Source: Panopea generosa (Eukaryota > Mollusca > Bivalvia > Adapedonta > Hiatellidae). From it: a stretch of 64,000 nucleotides of DNA. Below, piece after piece: positions 35,165 through 46,892 of this stretch. The notes under the pieces were generated by a model. That model made no database searches. It was not told the DNA's origin and saw only the letters and a program-made list of their open reading frames with translations. The position numbers and the translations under genes were made by a program. Numbering within the stretch: position 1 is the stretch's first letter; each line of letters starts with the position of its first letter. Where the stretch lies: positions 5,736,661-5,800,660 of the forward strand of contig CM055897.1 of NCBI GenBank assembly GCA_029582155.1, read 5' to 3'.

Positions 35165-36260
35165 GTTTTACTTATAAATAATGTAAACAGGCAGTTCATT
35201 GTATAGTTTGCTTATTTTCATATAAATTGGAGCGGCCGTTGTTAATCAGGTCATGACAAATCTGATCTGTGTGTAAATGATTTTTTAAAATATTTCAGGA
35301 TGCGTTTATGAATACACCTTGGCGCTGTTTTTTCATACTTGGTTTCTTAATTAGATCATTTTTAGTATTCTTTAAGACTGTGATGTATAACCGACCTGGG
35401 GTATAACAGAGTCAGGATTAACAGCAACTGCCGAATTCTTACTCAGTTTGTAAATATTGTTTTACTTTGTAACAGTGATCTTGACAATGTGATATAAATG
35501 ATGTAATAGTCTCTTACAATTCTTATTGAATGACATGGTATATGTGTTAGTATTATGTTAAACCGCAAATGGTATATGTTTGTACTATGATGAGACTTTA
35601 ATAAAATATATATGTAAATATATATGTATCTAAAATGGTGTGGGTACCCCTTACCTATCATAGGACTAAATATATACAGTGTAAATGTACCAATACCATT
35701 ATGAACACATCCTAAACTGGCCAAATTAAATGATGTATGTATGAATTACTGCTTTGAAATATTAATATCTTGACAATAAAACTATTCTGTATAAAATACC
35801 TCAATAAAATAAATGTTGTTTTTGGTTTTTCATCCAACATCCACATTGATACATATACAATTCAGTCGCAGCCAACATTTATTGATGAAATGGTACACGT
35901 GTAGTTGTAACACAGATATTATTTCATGTTCTAACATGATATGATATGATTTATTTAAGAGTATTATTAATGATACAATGTAGATTCCATACAGCGTTTA
36001 TAACATGCCTGCATATTGTGAAATGTAACTGCAATGAGGAAAACAAGTTATATAAAGAAAGTGAATGTGTGCGAGAATAGAGAGAATAGAGAGATTGATA
36101 GAAAGAAAGAATTGGGTCGCAGCAGTTCGTTTGAAGTAGATTGAGTACGGTGACAAATGTAATAAATGTTGCCGATAGCTTTTTTCTGTCAAAAATGAAA
36201 ATTAGGAACCAACATTAGACGTAACCGATCATTTTGGATACATTACGGAATTGTTATGAA
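35165..36260. other. No gene recognised; upstream region of C1q gene A
   Basis: AT-rich, TATA runs near 35600. Nothing coding. Confidence 0.45.
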
Positions 36261-36266
36261 ATGCAT

Positions 36267-36273
36267 TATAAAA
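36267..36273 (+). promoter_or_regulatory. TATA-like box of C1q gene A
   Basis: TATAAAA lies 158 nt upstream of the ATG in otherwise non-coding sequence. The position fits a core promoter with a roughly 130-nt 5' UTR. AT-rich DNA makes chance occurrence likely. Confidence 0.3.
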
Positions 36274-36430
36274 GTTACTTTGTATAGTGTTCATTTAAAC
36301 ATCGTCTCGAATGCCACAGGGCAATGTTTTAAGGCCAACTGATATCATTTTGCCTTAGATAAGGACTACGCTACCGTTATTTGTAACGCTTACTCTTATC
36401 ATTGAGGAAAGCAAACTGGTCGATTTTAAC

Positions 36431-36567
36431 ATGGCCTCTCATTCCTCTGGGTTCTACAGTTTAGTTACAATATGTTTGGTGACATTCGGTGTTTATGTAG
36501 TGAACGGAAGCAGTCGCGATGATGAAAACATTTTTAACCGCTTGACGACGTTGGAAAATGAGCAGCG
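36431..36567 (+). CDS. C1q gene A exon 1: signal peptide and start of coiled coil
   Basis: ATG opens 45 codons plus 2 nt, followed by a strong GTAAGT donor. Residues about 8-26 are hydrophobic (FYSLVTICLVTFGVYVV) with a likely cleavage near NGSS. The end, NRLTTLENEQR, begins a heptad pattern that continues in exon 2. Gene B exon 1 has the same design (hydrophobic stretch, acidic DDDD, then LQRLSALE) and the same phase-2 end, which supports this start. Confidence 0.75.
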
Positions 36568-39500
36568 GTAAGTACACACTAATTTTGTTATATTTGTTTA
36601 TTTTGTTTGTTGCTGTTTGCTTATTTTGTTGTTGTAACAGATGTAGTGATATTCACTATTTTGATGTATTTTGTACATATATTTGTATATATATAACATG
36701 TAAATGTATCATTAGAGGGCCCCAAGGAAGATGAGTTTCAAACTAATTTGGCTACCCTTTCATTTCATATCATATTTGTCACAATATGATAATTATGTCA
36801 ATTCAGTATTTAACAGGGGCTAACGTCACAGCTAACAAATTCTATGTGGTTTATACAAACAGCGAAATGCGTTTTTTATTCTGATATTGTAAACATTCGT
36901 CAGTATGATTGTAAATACCGCAAAATATGTGAATTCGCGAGGGTAGAAACTCGCGAATTATAGCGAAAATAAAGTTATCGCTAATAAAAAGTGTTTTACA
37001 GTATATAACCTTTCAAGTCATACCAAGTGGTTATACTATAGATATTTCGTTTGAGAGTTATTGAAGAGTAACAGCTGATGCTATGTCAAGCATAAGCCTT
37101 ATTACTCTCATTAATTTTAACTCCATAATCTTCAATATAAACTATGATTAGTCGATGAAGATATAATCTATCGATTTGATTCAACTATTATCCTTCATTA
37201 TTGAAAAAACAACATTTACAAGTAAATTGACACTGATTTGAGTGATTTCTCTACAATTCATACCACTCGGTATAAAAAGTTCGTTCTATTTACTTTGTTA
37301 GGGAATGGGCTGTAGTTAACATTCTATTTGTTTAATTTTCAATAACTAGCAATATTAAGAAACAGTCCAAAAATGATAAAAAATCCATTCCGAACGTGTT
37401 CCAAAAGTCTTATTGTAAAATACTTAAAAGAGTTTTCCCCAATGGGGAATAACTCTACATTACACAGATTCTTCAATAAGAAAGACAACTCTTACAACCG
37501 TACAAATATAAAATCAATCGAGTTTTCTCCCTTTGAAAACACATTCTCTCACTACCAACCTATACAGAACAACATACTTACGTTGATGCAGCCGGAATGC
37601 TCTAGCAAGGATGAAAGACGCATTTATATACTGGTTAATTTAAACTCCTAGTAGCTCTCCCGATTGGGTCCGTTAAATAGCAATGTTGGGAAAACCACTT
37701 TTGAACACATTGATTGGTCAGTTGTTTCAACTAAAATTCTGTTAACGTCACAGTTTAGTAAACGTTCAATTGCTATGAATTATGGAATAAGCATAGAATT
37801 CCCTACTTTTTCATTGATGGTTAATAGACCTGATTCGGGAGATATCAGGTTCTGGGATAGACTAAATTTCCGAATACAACATCTAAAAACTAATATTGTT
37901 GTTTATTTCAACTAAGATCATGCACCTATAGTCGATGTCGGAGATCATATACACATGACTTAATCTCCTAAATGTAAACCTAGTTTTTTCTGACGGGTCT
38001 TAGTTTACGATTGAAATTTGTCTCAGGATTCATCTCGTAGTAATTTGAAATAATGTATTATTAATCATGTTTAAATGAATAGTGACGGCTTATTTTATAT
38101 ACTTATTATACTAACTGAATTGAAGCATATCTAGTAGTAGTACATGAAATATGACAATTTACAAATTTAGAAAATGTAGTTAGGTATATATATAAAAAAC
38201 AACTGTATAATTTATACACCGCTATTTCAATATCACAGAGACCATCCCAGGGCTGGAGGGGGTGGGGGGGGGGTCCCTTTTCCCTGGATCTCTGAAAGAA
38301 ATGGCCATTGTTCCCCAGATCTCTAAAAGTATTTTTCATAGTTTTCCAAAGGTATTCTCACCCCCCCCCCCCCGATTTAGGTCTTTGATCCCTGGATCCC
38401 TAGAAGTAATGACCAATGTTCCCCAGATATCTAAATATATTGGCCATGTTTTCGAGATCTCCAAAACCCCTGGGAGGGTCTCATCAAAGGCGTATATTTT
38501 CTATTATTTGATAACAGGGAGAGTAAAAATGAGATGAAAATATTACAACGAACAATTGAAGACCAACAGTTAATCATCCAACGGCAAGAAGGCAGGATAA
38601 ACGTACTTGAAGAAGAAGTGCTCGTTCACAAGCTGGCAGTTAAGGAGAACTAGGTACACATTGACCAAAACAAACGAGCTCTCAGCAACATACGCAGCAG
38701 GCTCTTAAAAACATATAAAATGGCAAATCAGAACGCACAGAAAAGTCAACAACCTGACCAGACGGTTCGAAATGGATACGGTAACAGAAACCAAAGGTCA
38801 CAGACTGAATATCCAAAATGGCGTCAATCTAGAGGTTTACAAAGAAAACAAGGTAAATGTTCAAACTACAAATGGAGAAAAACCTATTATAACCAATATT
38901 CAGAATTGCAAGATAACCATATATCAATACTAAATTACCACATATCAACACAAATGATTTCTTGCGTATCTATTAAAGTGGGTTTATCATATTTGCAATA
39001 GGTATGTCATTTAATAATCATGGATTTATCATAATTTATCAAAAAGGAACATAAATTGAGACAATGAAAGTTTTATAAAATGCTCATAATGATGTAAATG
39101 GCCTTGAAATCACAGTTATCAAAACAATATCATGCTCATATAAGAATTAAAAGTCGCATAACAATTTTTTTTTTTCGAACTTCAAATAAGCCTGTTTCCG
39201 TGTGTTTTAAATTTTAGCAAGATAGAAGATAAAAGTAAGGACTATATGATGAAAGTGAGTTATCATCGGGTGATTAAACAGTTCTTAAGTTAAGTTAAGT
39301 CCCACTACTACAAGACATGCTTAAATATTGTACCCCTATCCTGTAATCATCGTATTGTAGTTTTATTTGTCACCGTATGCTACAAAATACAAAAACAGAT
39401 TTCATCTATAACAATATTTTTATTATGTTATGCACATAAAATAGTTTTTTTAATTGACCTAAGAATTAACACTAATAATTAATAATTTATCGCGGGACGT

Positions 39501-42500
39501 GAAAAAAGATTGCGCAATATTTACATCGGCCTCCGTAAACATTACTTAGCTTTGCATTTCGAAAATATCCGTTCACGCACCTGTCAGTTAAATCAGATGA
39601 ACGGCTTGTTATATTAAATATTAAGTATAGGTTTAGTACGGAATATCGGATACCATGTCAATAGTTAAATGAAAACAAAATAATGTAGGTTTTAATACAG
39701 TAGTATTTCTTCCGTTTTTATAATAATTTCTGACATAGAAATAAAGTAAGGGTGAAATACGCCGTAAGTAAGGGTTAATGGTTGTATCTAGTGAGGACTC
39801 AATTGAAAACGTTCGTACTGCTGTCCTAGTGATTTAGCTTTGTTTCAGTTCAGTTGACGACATTGTGTTCGACATACATTAGATACATTAGCCTAATAAA
39901 GCAAGTATATACTAGTAAATAGATTCTTCAAAAATGTTGACCATTAGCTGTATGTAAGAGTTTACTTCTGTTTTGTAAATGATTATTGACACCGTCGCGG
40001 TTTACTATCGTTGATCGGAATACCGAAGGCAGTTCGTTCAAAATAGGAAAGGTAAACAAATCAAATGATGTGACCTGAAAACTGAGCAGATAATTAGCAA
40101 TATAATCATATTTATATGTACATCTTTGCACTGGTAGTGTTTATCTACAACACCATATTGAGAGTTCAATGCCAATATACACCATAAAATGATATGCCGG
40201 TATATTCAAACAACACATACAATTATAGATAAGCTAACAATACATTATAATGTATCATATGTTATACTTTCATATTTTGTAGTGCAAGGTGGCATTGCGT
40301 TCACAGCATACCTTGACCACGACCTTGACATTGGTGCCATGCAGACAATCAAGTTTAATCAGGTTATTTTGGTTCATAAAGTTATTTCCCTTTATTTAAA
40401 ACTTGTTTACGAAAGTAACATGTCTTTTTTTTACAATGTCCTTTATATTATTTCATGCACATAACATGAAACATATTGTTTATTATTGCAAAAAATGAAA
40501 CCAAAATAAAATTTAAAAAAAAAAAGTAAGAAAGAGACGCAAGGACATGGCCACTACAACAGCATACACATTATTTATAAACAGTATAATCTTAACCACA
40601 CAACGGGTCGCTGTAAATAAAAATAGCACAACATTACTTTCTCCTGCACATGTTACAGTATTAATATGTGTGGTGTTAAACGCAAATGTAGCATTATGTG
40701 GTAGAGTAATGGATAGAGTGTTGGCCACTCACGCCAGAGGTTGCGGGTTCAATTCCCCGCTCGATGCGATTGCTCTCATAATATAACACTCAGTACTCGT
40801 TCTACCAAGGAAGACGACAGTCGGCTCGAGAGCGGTTCATATAAGCTCTGAGCTTTCATTGCAAATCGAGCTGAAATAAAATTAGTATGAACTAAATAGC
40901 GTGTGGTGCTTAAATGGTAAATATTAAGGGCTGTCGCCGCCGTCTTATTTCTTAAAATTACACGCTAAGTCAACAATTTTATCAATATAAGCAAGTTTAA
41001 GAAATGTTTTCTGTGATTACATTTATCATTTATATAGTGAGTTTATCTCTATATTAAATGGGAAGCATTATAGGAAATTCACTGCTCGTAAAAAAGGTTT
41101 GTTTGCGGCATTATATATCAGTTTCAATGGAGACAGCGTGAAGGAAACAAGATTAGGAAGCAAACCGGATTTCGCCCCATTGATGCATAAAGCTACTCAG
41201 CTACTTTTTATATTATATAAACTTTATTTCTCTAATGAGACGATTTGCCTGTATTTGAACTTCAATGTTTTAACTGAGGCATAACTAAACGAGTAATAAG
41301 TTATTAGTTAATTTAAGATTCATTGAATGCACGTTCCGCAGAAAATGCTGTCATGGACAATAGGAACATTAGGACGGTAATCGATCTCAAATCTTCTAAC
41401 AAATTAAAAACACAAGAATGCAAAGCAGACGATATTAGAAAATAATACATTTTGAAATATTAAACGATGATGCTAGTTATTCAAGGTCGGTATTTAGAGA
41501 TGTTGATTAAACGCTATCTTTTACCCAAGTAAAATTTGAATTGTGGAATCGAAAAAAAAATGCCATACAAGGTTGTATCGAGCAATAATGACTACAAATT
41601 TGAAAAACAATCCGATAATATTTCTTATAGTTAGTATGCCCATGACCATGGATATGCGATGTATGATGCCATTTATACAAGTTATGTCCCTTTACAAAAT
41701 TATAAATGAAGTTAAGGGTCTGCACCAAATTCCACAGACTGCTTCACTCTACATCCGGTTCAGAGAATGTGATACGTAGACTGGCTACTGTATGCAGGTT
41801 AGGTCTACACACTGACTGGCCCGGTGGTATTTTAATTTCATATTTTGTAGCGTATTAAATTCTAGTTCACGTTATACCATGACTTATCTCATACAAAATA
41901 TGCTATGTAATATTATGATACGAAATTTCTGGAATAAATTTGCATAAGTCTTAAAAAAACTGAAATGAACATTTAGATAATTAATGTACCAAGGAGTAAC
42001 AAGAGTTATCATGCACTGAGTAAGTACGAAGCTTGAAGCATTGTATTTATTAAATACAAAGTTTTTTCTCGCTTTTTTAAAAACAGTCACTAAGGGGTCT
42101 GCAGGAATGGTTTAAGCAATACTATAAAGAACATTTAATTACAATTATTTTTGTTATTATCAAAAAGTGTGCATTTCGGAAGTTTAATGAGTCTTTAAAT
42201 ATATTAGTATACAATAAAATAAAATGTATTCATATTAATTTACGGTATGTCGACAGAGAGAATATAGCAAGGTAAGATGTATCCGTTAACCAGAAATAAT
42301 TTACGGTATGTCGACAGAGAGAACAGTGAGGTATGGTGCATCCGTTATCCAGAGATAATTAACGATATGTCGACAGAAAAAACACGTTAACCAGAGATAA
42401 TTTACGGTATGTTGACAGAGAAAATACGTTAACCAGAGATAATTTACGGTATGTCGACATAGAGAACAGCGAGGTAAGGTGTATTCGTTAACCAGAGATA

Positions 42501-45500
42501 ATTTACGATATGTCGACAGAAAAAACACGTTAACCAGAGATAATTTACGGTATGTTGACAGAGAAAATACGTTAACCAGAGATAATTTACGGTATGTCGA
42601 CAGAGAGAACAGCGAGGTAAGGTGTATTCGTTAACCAGAGATAATTTACGGTATGTTGACAGAGAGAACAGCGAGGTATGGTGTATCCGTAAACCAGAGA
42701 TAATTTACGGTATGTCGACAGATTGAACAGCGAGGTATGGTGTATCCGTTAACAAGAGATAATTAACGGTATATCGACAGAGACAACAGTGAGGTATAGT
42801 GTATTCGTTATCCAGAGATAATTTAAGGTATGTCAACAGAGAGAACAGCGAGGTATGGTGTATCCATTAACAAGAGTTAATTAACGGTATGTTGACAGAG
42901 AGAACAGCGAGGTATGGTGTATTCGTTATCCAGAGATAATTTACGGTATGTCGACAGAGAGAACAGCGATGTATGGTGTGTCCGTTAACCAGAGACAATT
43001 TACGGTATGTCGACAGAGAGAACAGCGAGGTAAGGTGTGTCCGTTAACCAGAGACAATTTACGGTATGCCGACAGAGAGAACAGCGAGGTATAGTGTATC
43101 CGTTATCCAGAGATAATTTACGGTTTGTCGACAGAGAGAACAGCGAGTTATGGTGTATCCGTTAACCAGAGATAATTTACGGTATGTCGACAGAGAGAAT
43201 ATAGCGGGGTAAGGTGTATCCGTTAACTAGAGATAATTTACGGTTTGTCGACATAGAGAACAGCGCGGTAAGGTGTATCTTTTAACCAGAGATAATTGAC
43301 GGTATGTCGACAGAGAGAACAGCGAGGTATGGTGTATCCATTAACCAGAGATAACTTACGGTATGTCGACAGATTGAACAGCGAGGTATGGTGTATCCGT
43401 TATCCAGAGACAATTTACGGTTTGTCGACAGAGAGAACAGCGAGTTATGGTGTATCCGTTAACCAGAGATAATTTACGGTATGTCGACAGAGAGAATATA
43501 GCGGGGTAAGGTGTATCCGTTAACTAGAGATAATTTACGGTTTGTCGACATAGAGAACAGCGAGGTAAGGTGTATCTTTTAACCAGAGATAATTGACGGT
43601 ATGTCGACAGAGAGAACAGCGAGGTATGGTGTATCCATTAACCAGAGATAACTTACGGTATGTCGACAGATTGAACAGCGAGGTATGGTGTATCCGTTAT
43701 CCAGAGACAATTTACGGTATATCGACAGAGAGAACAGCGAGGTATGGTGTATTCGTTATCCAGAGACAATTTACGGTATGTCGACAGAGGGAACAGAGAG
43801 GTATGGTGTATCCGTTATCCAGAGATAATTTAAGGTATGTCGACAGAGAGAACAATGACGTATGGTGTATCCGTTATCCAGAGATAATTTACGGTATGTC
43901 GATAGAGAAAACACGTTAACCAGAGATAAGTTACGGTATGTCGACAGAAAGAACAGCGAGGTATGGTGTATCCATTAACCAGATTTGCTGGTTTACTACA
44001 GGTTGATCAATGCAGCAGTCCTCTTAATGTGGCTATAGTTATTGGTTAGGTCGCATGAGCGACCGAACCCTATTTAAGGGCCAGTTAAGAAATCGACTGT
44101 GAACGCCGCCATATTGAAACGTCACGATCACATGTTAAAAAAACACAACGTTCGATACAAGGAGGTCGACATTGCTTTTCAAAACAGTGCATTATGGGAA
44201 TGCACAAACCGCAATTGATACTTAAACCCGGCCATATATACCTGCTGACCCTACCACTTTACGGCTGCAAGGAAAATGCAACTGCGGTGTGTTTATTAAT
44301 TGATTGTGGAGATTTTATGCACCTATTAGAACCATGATGCATTGACGTTTGCATATTCAATATGAAAATATTCAAAAATAAAATAAAAATGCCTTAATTG
44401 AGGTCTTAAAACTGATCTATTTTTAAGATTTATCGCCGTTTTTGAACAACAATTCCTCCTGAGTTTATGTCAATCATTTCCAAATAACCACCTATTTAAT
44501 CTATTATGATATGCTGAACCCATAACAATGGAAATAATATCAAAATCAAGCAGCTACAGTTGTTTATTTTACTTGATACAACATAAATATATTTTCTTTA
44601 AAAACACAATTGAAAAACAAGGTGAGTTTACCGGTGTGGCGTATTTCAGCACGTTGCAAGAATCAGACATATCTCCGACCATGCACAAGTTTTATTTTTA
44701 ATAGTTTTTTTTAAATTATATATCCACACATTATTTTAAAATATATATGATCACAGTAGTAAATAACATAACATTAAGCACGTTAGAAAATATATAAGGT
44801 AAGTTTCAAGACATTTTTTTAAATATGCAAATCGAAATGCATAATGATGGAGATTAGTACCTATAAACATCAAAATTGCTATTAAGCACACCACGTTTGG
44901 CTTTTCCCTGCATCCAGAATTTGGCTGTGTCAGTCTGAAACCTGGTCGGTATTTGGTATCACCAGTGTATTTAGTACCCTGTTCGCGGTTGTTTTTATTT
45001 TTTAAAATTAAATATGTTGTTTCACTCAAATTTTGTCTCTTTACATCAATAAACAAGCCTATTTCGTACAAACTCAAACATAAACATTCATTAAATCCAT
45101 TTACCACCTCTTTTATAAGACCTAACCATTGGATGTTTTTTAAAAGCAGCCAACTTGTTTTATGTATTGGTTGTGTTTGTGCTGTTGTGATGGCAGTGAT
45201 CTTTACATGCGACGACGTATCCTCTTAGACATATGTTTCGGTTTCTTATTACGTGTATATGCACAAGATGTGAGTTTTAAATAGTTCGAGCTAACCGAAT
45301 CATCCTGTTTTTACACTTTTTAAGTATTTGTATATCAGTGGGCAGGTGGATAATCTTCCATTTATTTGAAAATTAAATCTGAAATAAGTTAAAAAGGTCA
45401 CCTGTCATTGCTGTATAAAATGTTGTATAACAATGATATTCTGTTTGTATATAAGGTAACATTAAACGATGGTGCCAGTTACAACGTAAACACCGGAGTG

Positions 45501-45779
45501 TTTTCCTGCTTAGAGTCTGGTGTCTACATGTTCACATTTTTTATCGGAGAGCGACACCACAACGAATTAAGGGCAAGCTTGATGGTTAATAGTGTGGACA
45601 TAATAGACGCAGTTGTCGAACCTGTTCATACTCTTCAAGATCTGCAAGGTGGCAATATGGCTGTCGTCCGACTGAAACAAGGGGATGCTGTTTGGGTTCA
45701 GTCACGTGCTGCATATCATGTTGAAGGGTCTGGCAGCTTCCGGTTGACTTCATTTACTGGAATTTATTTGTATTCGTGA
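36431..45779 (+). CDS. C1q domain-containing protein gene A (four exons; coiled-coil exon carries an in-frame stop)
   Basis: Exons 36431-36567, 38518-38852, 40283-40362 and 45456-45779 join in phase at GT/AG sites. Without the stop described here the product would be 291 residues: signal peptide, coiled coil, polar linker, C-terminal C1q domain. The C1q part begins VQGGIAFTAYLDHD and ends TSFTGIYLYS, the family's usual closing strand. Bivalve C1q proteins of this layout are secreted, trimerising recognition molecules of innate immunity; that role is family knowledge. TAG at 38651-38653 interrupts the coiled coil, while the phase downstream stays correct. As written, the gene gives only a 90-residue secreted coiled-coil peptide. 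This may be a null allele, a recent pseudogene or a sequence error. A TATA-like site lies at 36267-36273 and AATAAA at 45791-45796. Genes B and C lie downstream on the opposite strand. Confidence 0.78.
36568..38220 (+). other. Intron 1 of C1q gene A
   Basis: Two plus-strand frames of 83-92 codons (37373-37915) show no known motif and no splice context in phase with the gene. Treated as intronic. Confidence 0.45.
38277..38472. repeat. Two imperfect tandem copies of about 110 bp
   Basis: CCCTGGATCTCTGAAAGAAAT and CCCTGGATCCCTAGAAGTAAT each precede ATGTTCCCCAGAT-type sequence and a GGCCAT or TTCATAGTTTT stretch. A poly-C run separates them. It lies 46 bp upstream of C1q gene A exon 2. Confidence 0.7.
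38518..38852 (+). CDS. C1q gene A exon 2: coiled coil and linker, with in-frame TAG
   Basis: The acceptor ATAACAG and donor GTAAAT bound 335 nt, in phase with both neighbours. The first 44 whole codons read as a coiled coil (TIEDQQLIIQRQEGRINVLE). They are followed by TAG at 38651 and then another 66 open codons that include a Gln/Asn-rich linker. Gene B's exon 2 shares the motif TIEDQQ. One base separates TAG from a sense codon, so an error or a polymorphism is easily imagined. Confidence 0.65.
40283..40362 (+). CDS. C1q gene A exon 3: first strand of the C1q domain
   Basis: This 80-nt exon follows a TTTTGTAG acceptor and precedes GTTATT. It reads QGGIAFTAYLDHDLDIGAM, then QTIKFNQ, the start of a C1q fold. 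The same 80-nt exon occurs at 53180-53259 and 63815-63894 on the minus strand with the same phases (1 in, 0 out). Confidence 0.85.
40690..40895 (+). mobile_element. tRNA-headed SINE, family 2
   Basis: The head has GTGGTAGAGTAATGGATAG and AGGTTGCGGGTTCAATTCCC. The body has AACACTCAGTACTCGTTCTAC and GAGAGCGGTTCATATAAGCT, ending with TAGTATGAACTAA. Related copies lie at 50635 (+) and 46135 (-). It lies in intron 3 of C1q gene A. Confidence 0.7.
41846..42010 (+). repeat. Copy of the C1q gene A 3' flank inside its own intron 3
   Basis: This block aligns with 45905-46085 downstream of gene A. Shared pieces include TTAAATTCTAG, TTCTGGAATAAATTTGCA and the AAATGAA that follows. It suggests that the exon-flank unit was duplicated more than twice and that the exon of this copy has been lost. 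No C1q codons were found just upstream. Confidence 0.6.
42243..43985. repeat. 59-bp satellite array in C1q gene A intron 3
   Basis: About 30 units with GATAATTTACGGTATGTCGA, CAGAGAGAACAGCGAGGTAT and GGTGTATCCGTTAACCAGA. A five-unit block of 297 bp starting at 43121 recurs from 43418 with the same variant bases, a higher-order repeat. Confidence 0.95.
43990..45230 (+). other. Rest of C1q gene A intron 3
   Basis: No coding sequence recognised. The last part, from 45235, is the flank that was duplicated at 46440. Confidence 0.5.
45456..45779 (+). CDS. C1q gene A exon 4: main part of the C1q domain
   Basis: This 324-nt terminal exon starts VTLNDGASYNVNTGVFSCLE and includes GVYMFTFFIGERHHNE, SLMVNSVDIIDAVVE, LQGGNMAVVRLKQGDAVWV and the closing SFRLTSFTGIYLYS before TGA. 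These are the conserved C1q core segments. AATAAA follows 12 nt after the stop. Base composition is richer in G+C than its surroundings. Confidence 0.92.
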   Translation, partial: VTLNDGASYNVNTGVFSCLESGVYMFTFFIGERHHNELRASLMVNSVDIIDAVVEPVHTLQDLQGGNMAVVRLKQGDAVWVQSRAAYHVEGSGSFRLTSFTGIYLYS

Positions 45780-45790
45780 TTTGAAAGTGA

Positions 45791-45796
45791 AATAAA
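45791..45796 (+). terminator. Polyadenylation signal of C1q gene A
   Basis: AATAAA directly follows the stop codon of exon 4. The equivalent hexamer (AATAAA on the minus strand, 63031-63036) follows gene C. Confidence 0.5.
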
Positions 45797-46134
45797 TTAC
45801 ATTTACTATCATTTTGCTTATTTTAATATACAGTGACTAAATATATAAACTCGTGAGTTTTCCACATTGACTATATAAATAGGAAATTAACAATTTTTCA
45901 ATACGCCCTTAATGTTAAATTCTAGATCACGTTGCACTCTGTTAATTGTTAATAGCATGACCTATCTGATATAGAACATGTTAAGCAGTATTGTGCTGAA
46001 ATATTCTGGAATAAATTTGCAATAATCTTTAAAAAATCAAATGAAGTTTTAAATTATAACGTACAAAAGAGTATTAATATACGATACTTTATGATAGGTG
46101 ATAGTTTATACTAGTTTATACTAGTCTATACTAG

Positions 46135-46315
46135 CTCAGTTGCTAATAAAGATCAAAACTTATTTGAACCGCTGTTGAGTAGGCTTCTTGGGTCGAACCA
46201 GTACTGAGTGTTGTTTTCTAAAAGGCATCGGGTCAAGCTGAGAATCGAACCAGAAAACTCCAGCGTGAGGTGCAAGCACTGTATGCACTACACTACCGCT
46301 CCGTTTACCATAGGC
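46135..46315 (-). mobile_element. tRNA-headed SINE, family 2
   Basis: Reverse orientation: ACCAGTACTGAGTGTTGTTT, GAGAATCGAACC and CACTACACTACCGCTCC are the body and the reversed tRNA-like boxes. Confidence 0.6.
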
Positions 46316-46660
46316 TTTAATAAGAAGCTGGCAATATTACTTTTATTGAAATAACCAATACCTTTTTTTTTCAAAATGTTATATATAGTCATCCATATTT
46401 AATGTTGACCCTTTTGTAACTGTTTCGGATTCTTTTTCAGAATCCTTGATACATGCATATGTTCAAGATGTGGGTTTTAGATAGTTCGAGCTAACCTGAT
46501 CATCCTGTCTTTTTACTAGTTTAGTATTAATATATCAGCGGACAGGTGGATAATCTTTCAGTTGACACTTTTGTTTGACAATTAAATCTGAAAGAAGTTA
46601 AAAAGGTCACCCTGTCATTACTGTATAAAATGTTGTATCGCAATGACATCCTATTTGTAT

Positions 46661-46892
46661 TAAAGGTAACATTAAACGATGGTGACAGTTACAACGTACA
46701 CACCAAAGCGTTTTTCTGCCCAGAGTCTGGCGTCTTTAATTATGTTCACTTTCTTTATCGGAGAGTGAAACCAAAACAAATTACATGTAGGTGCAAGCTT
46801 GATGGTTAATAAGTTCCGCGTCTCATGCTGAAGTGTCTACCAGCTTCCGGTTGACTTCCTTTACTGGAATTTACTTATATCCGTGACTTTGA
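46661..46892 (+). pseudogene. Truncated duplicate of the C1q gene A terminal exon
   Basis: After an AAAG acceptor the sequence reads VTLNDGDSYNV, nearly as in gene A exon 4, then breaks frame after CPESGVF. It lacks most of the middle of the domain and resumes with the region encoding RLTSFTGIYLY before a stop near 46890. The 5' flank (46440-46660) matches the flank of the intact exon (45235-45455), for example GTTCGAGCTAACC and GGACAGGTGGATAATCTT-type stretches. This is a tandem duplication of exon plus flank followed by an internal deletion, not a functional exon. Confidence 0.85.

Noticed and set aside
37373..37915. Two adjacent ORFs of 92 and 83 codons within C1q gene A intron 1
   Set aside because: AT-rich codon use, no motif, and no splice connection to the gene.
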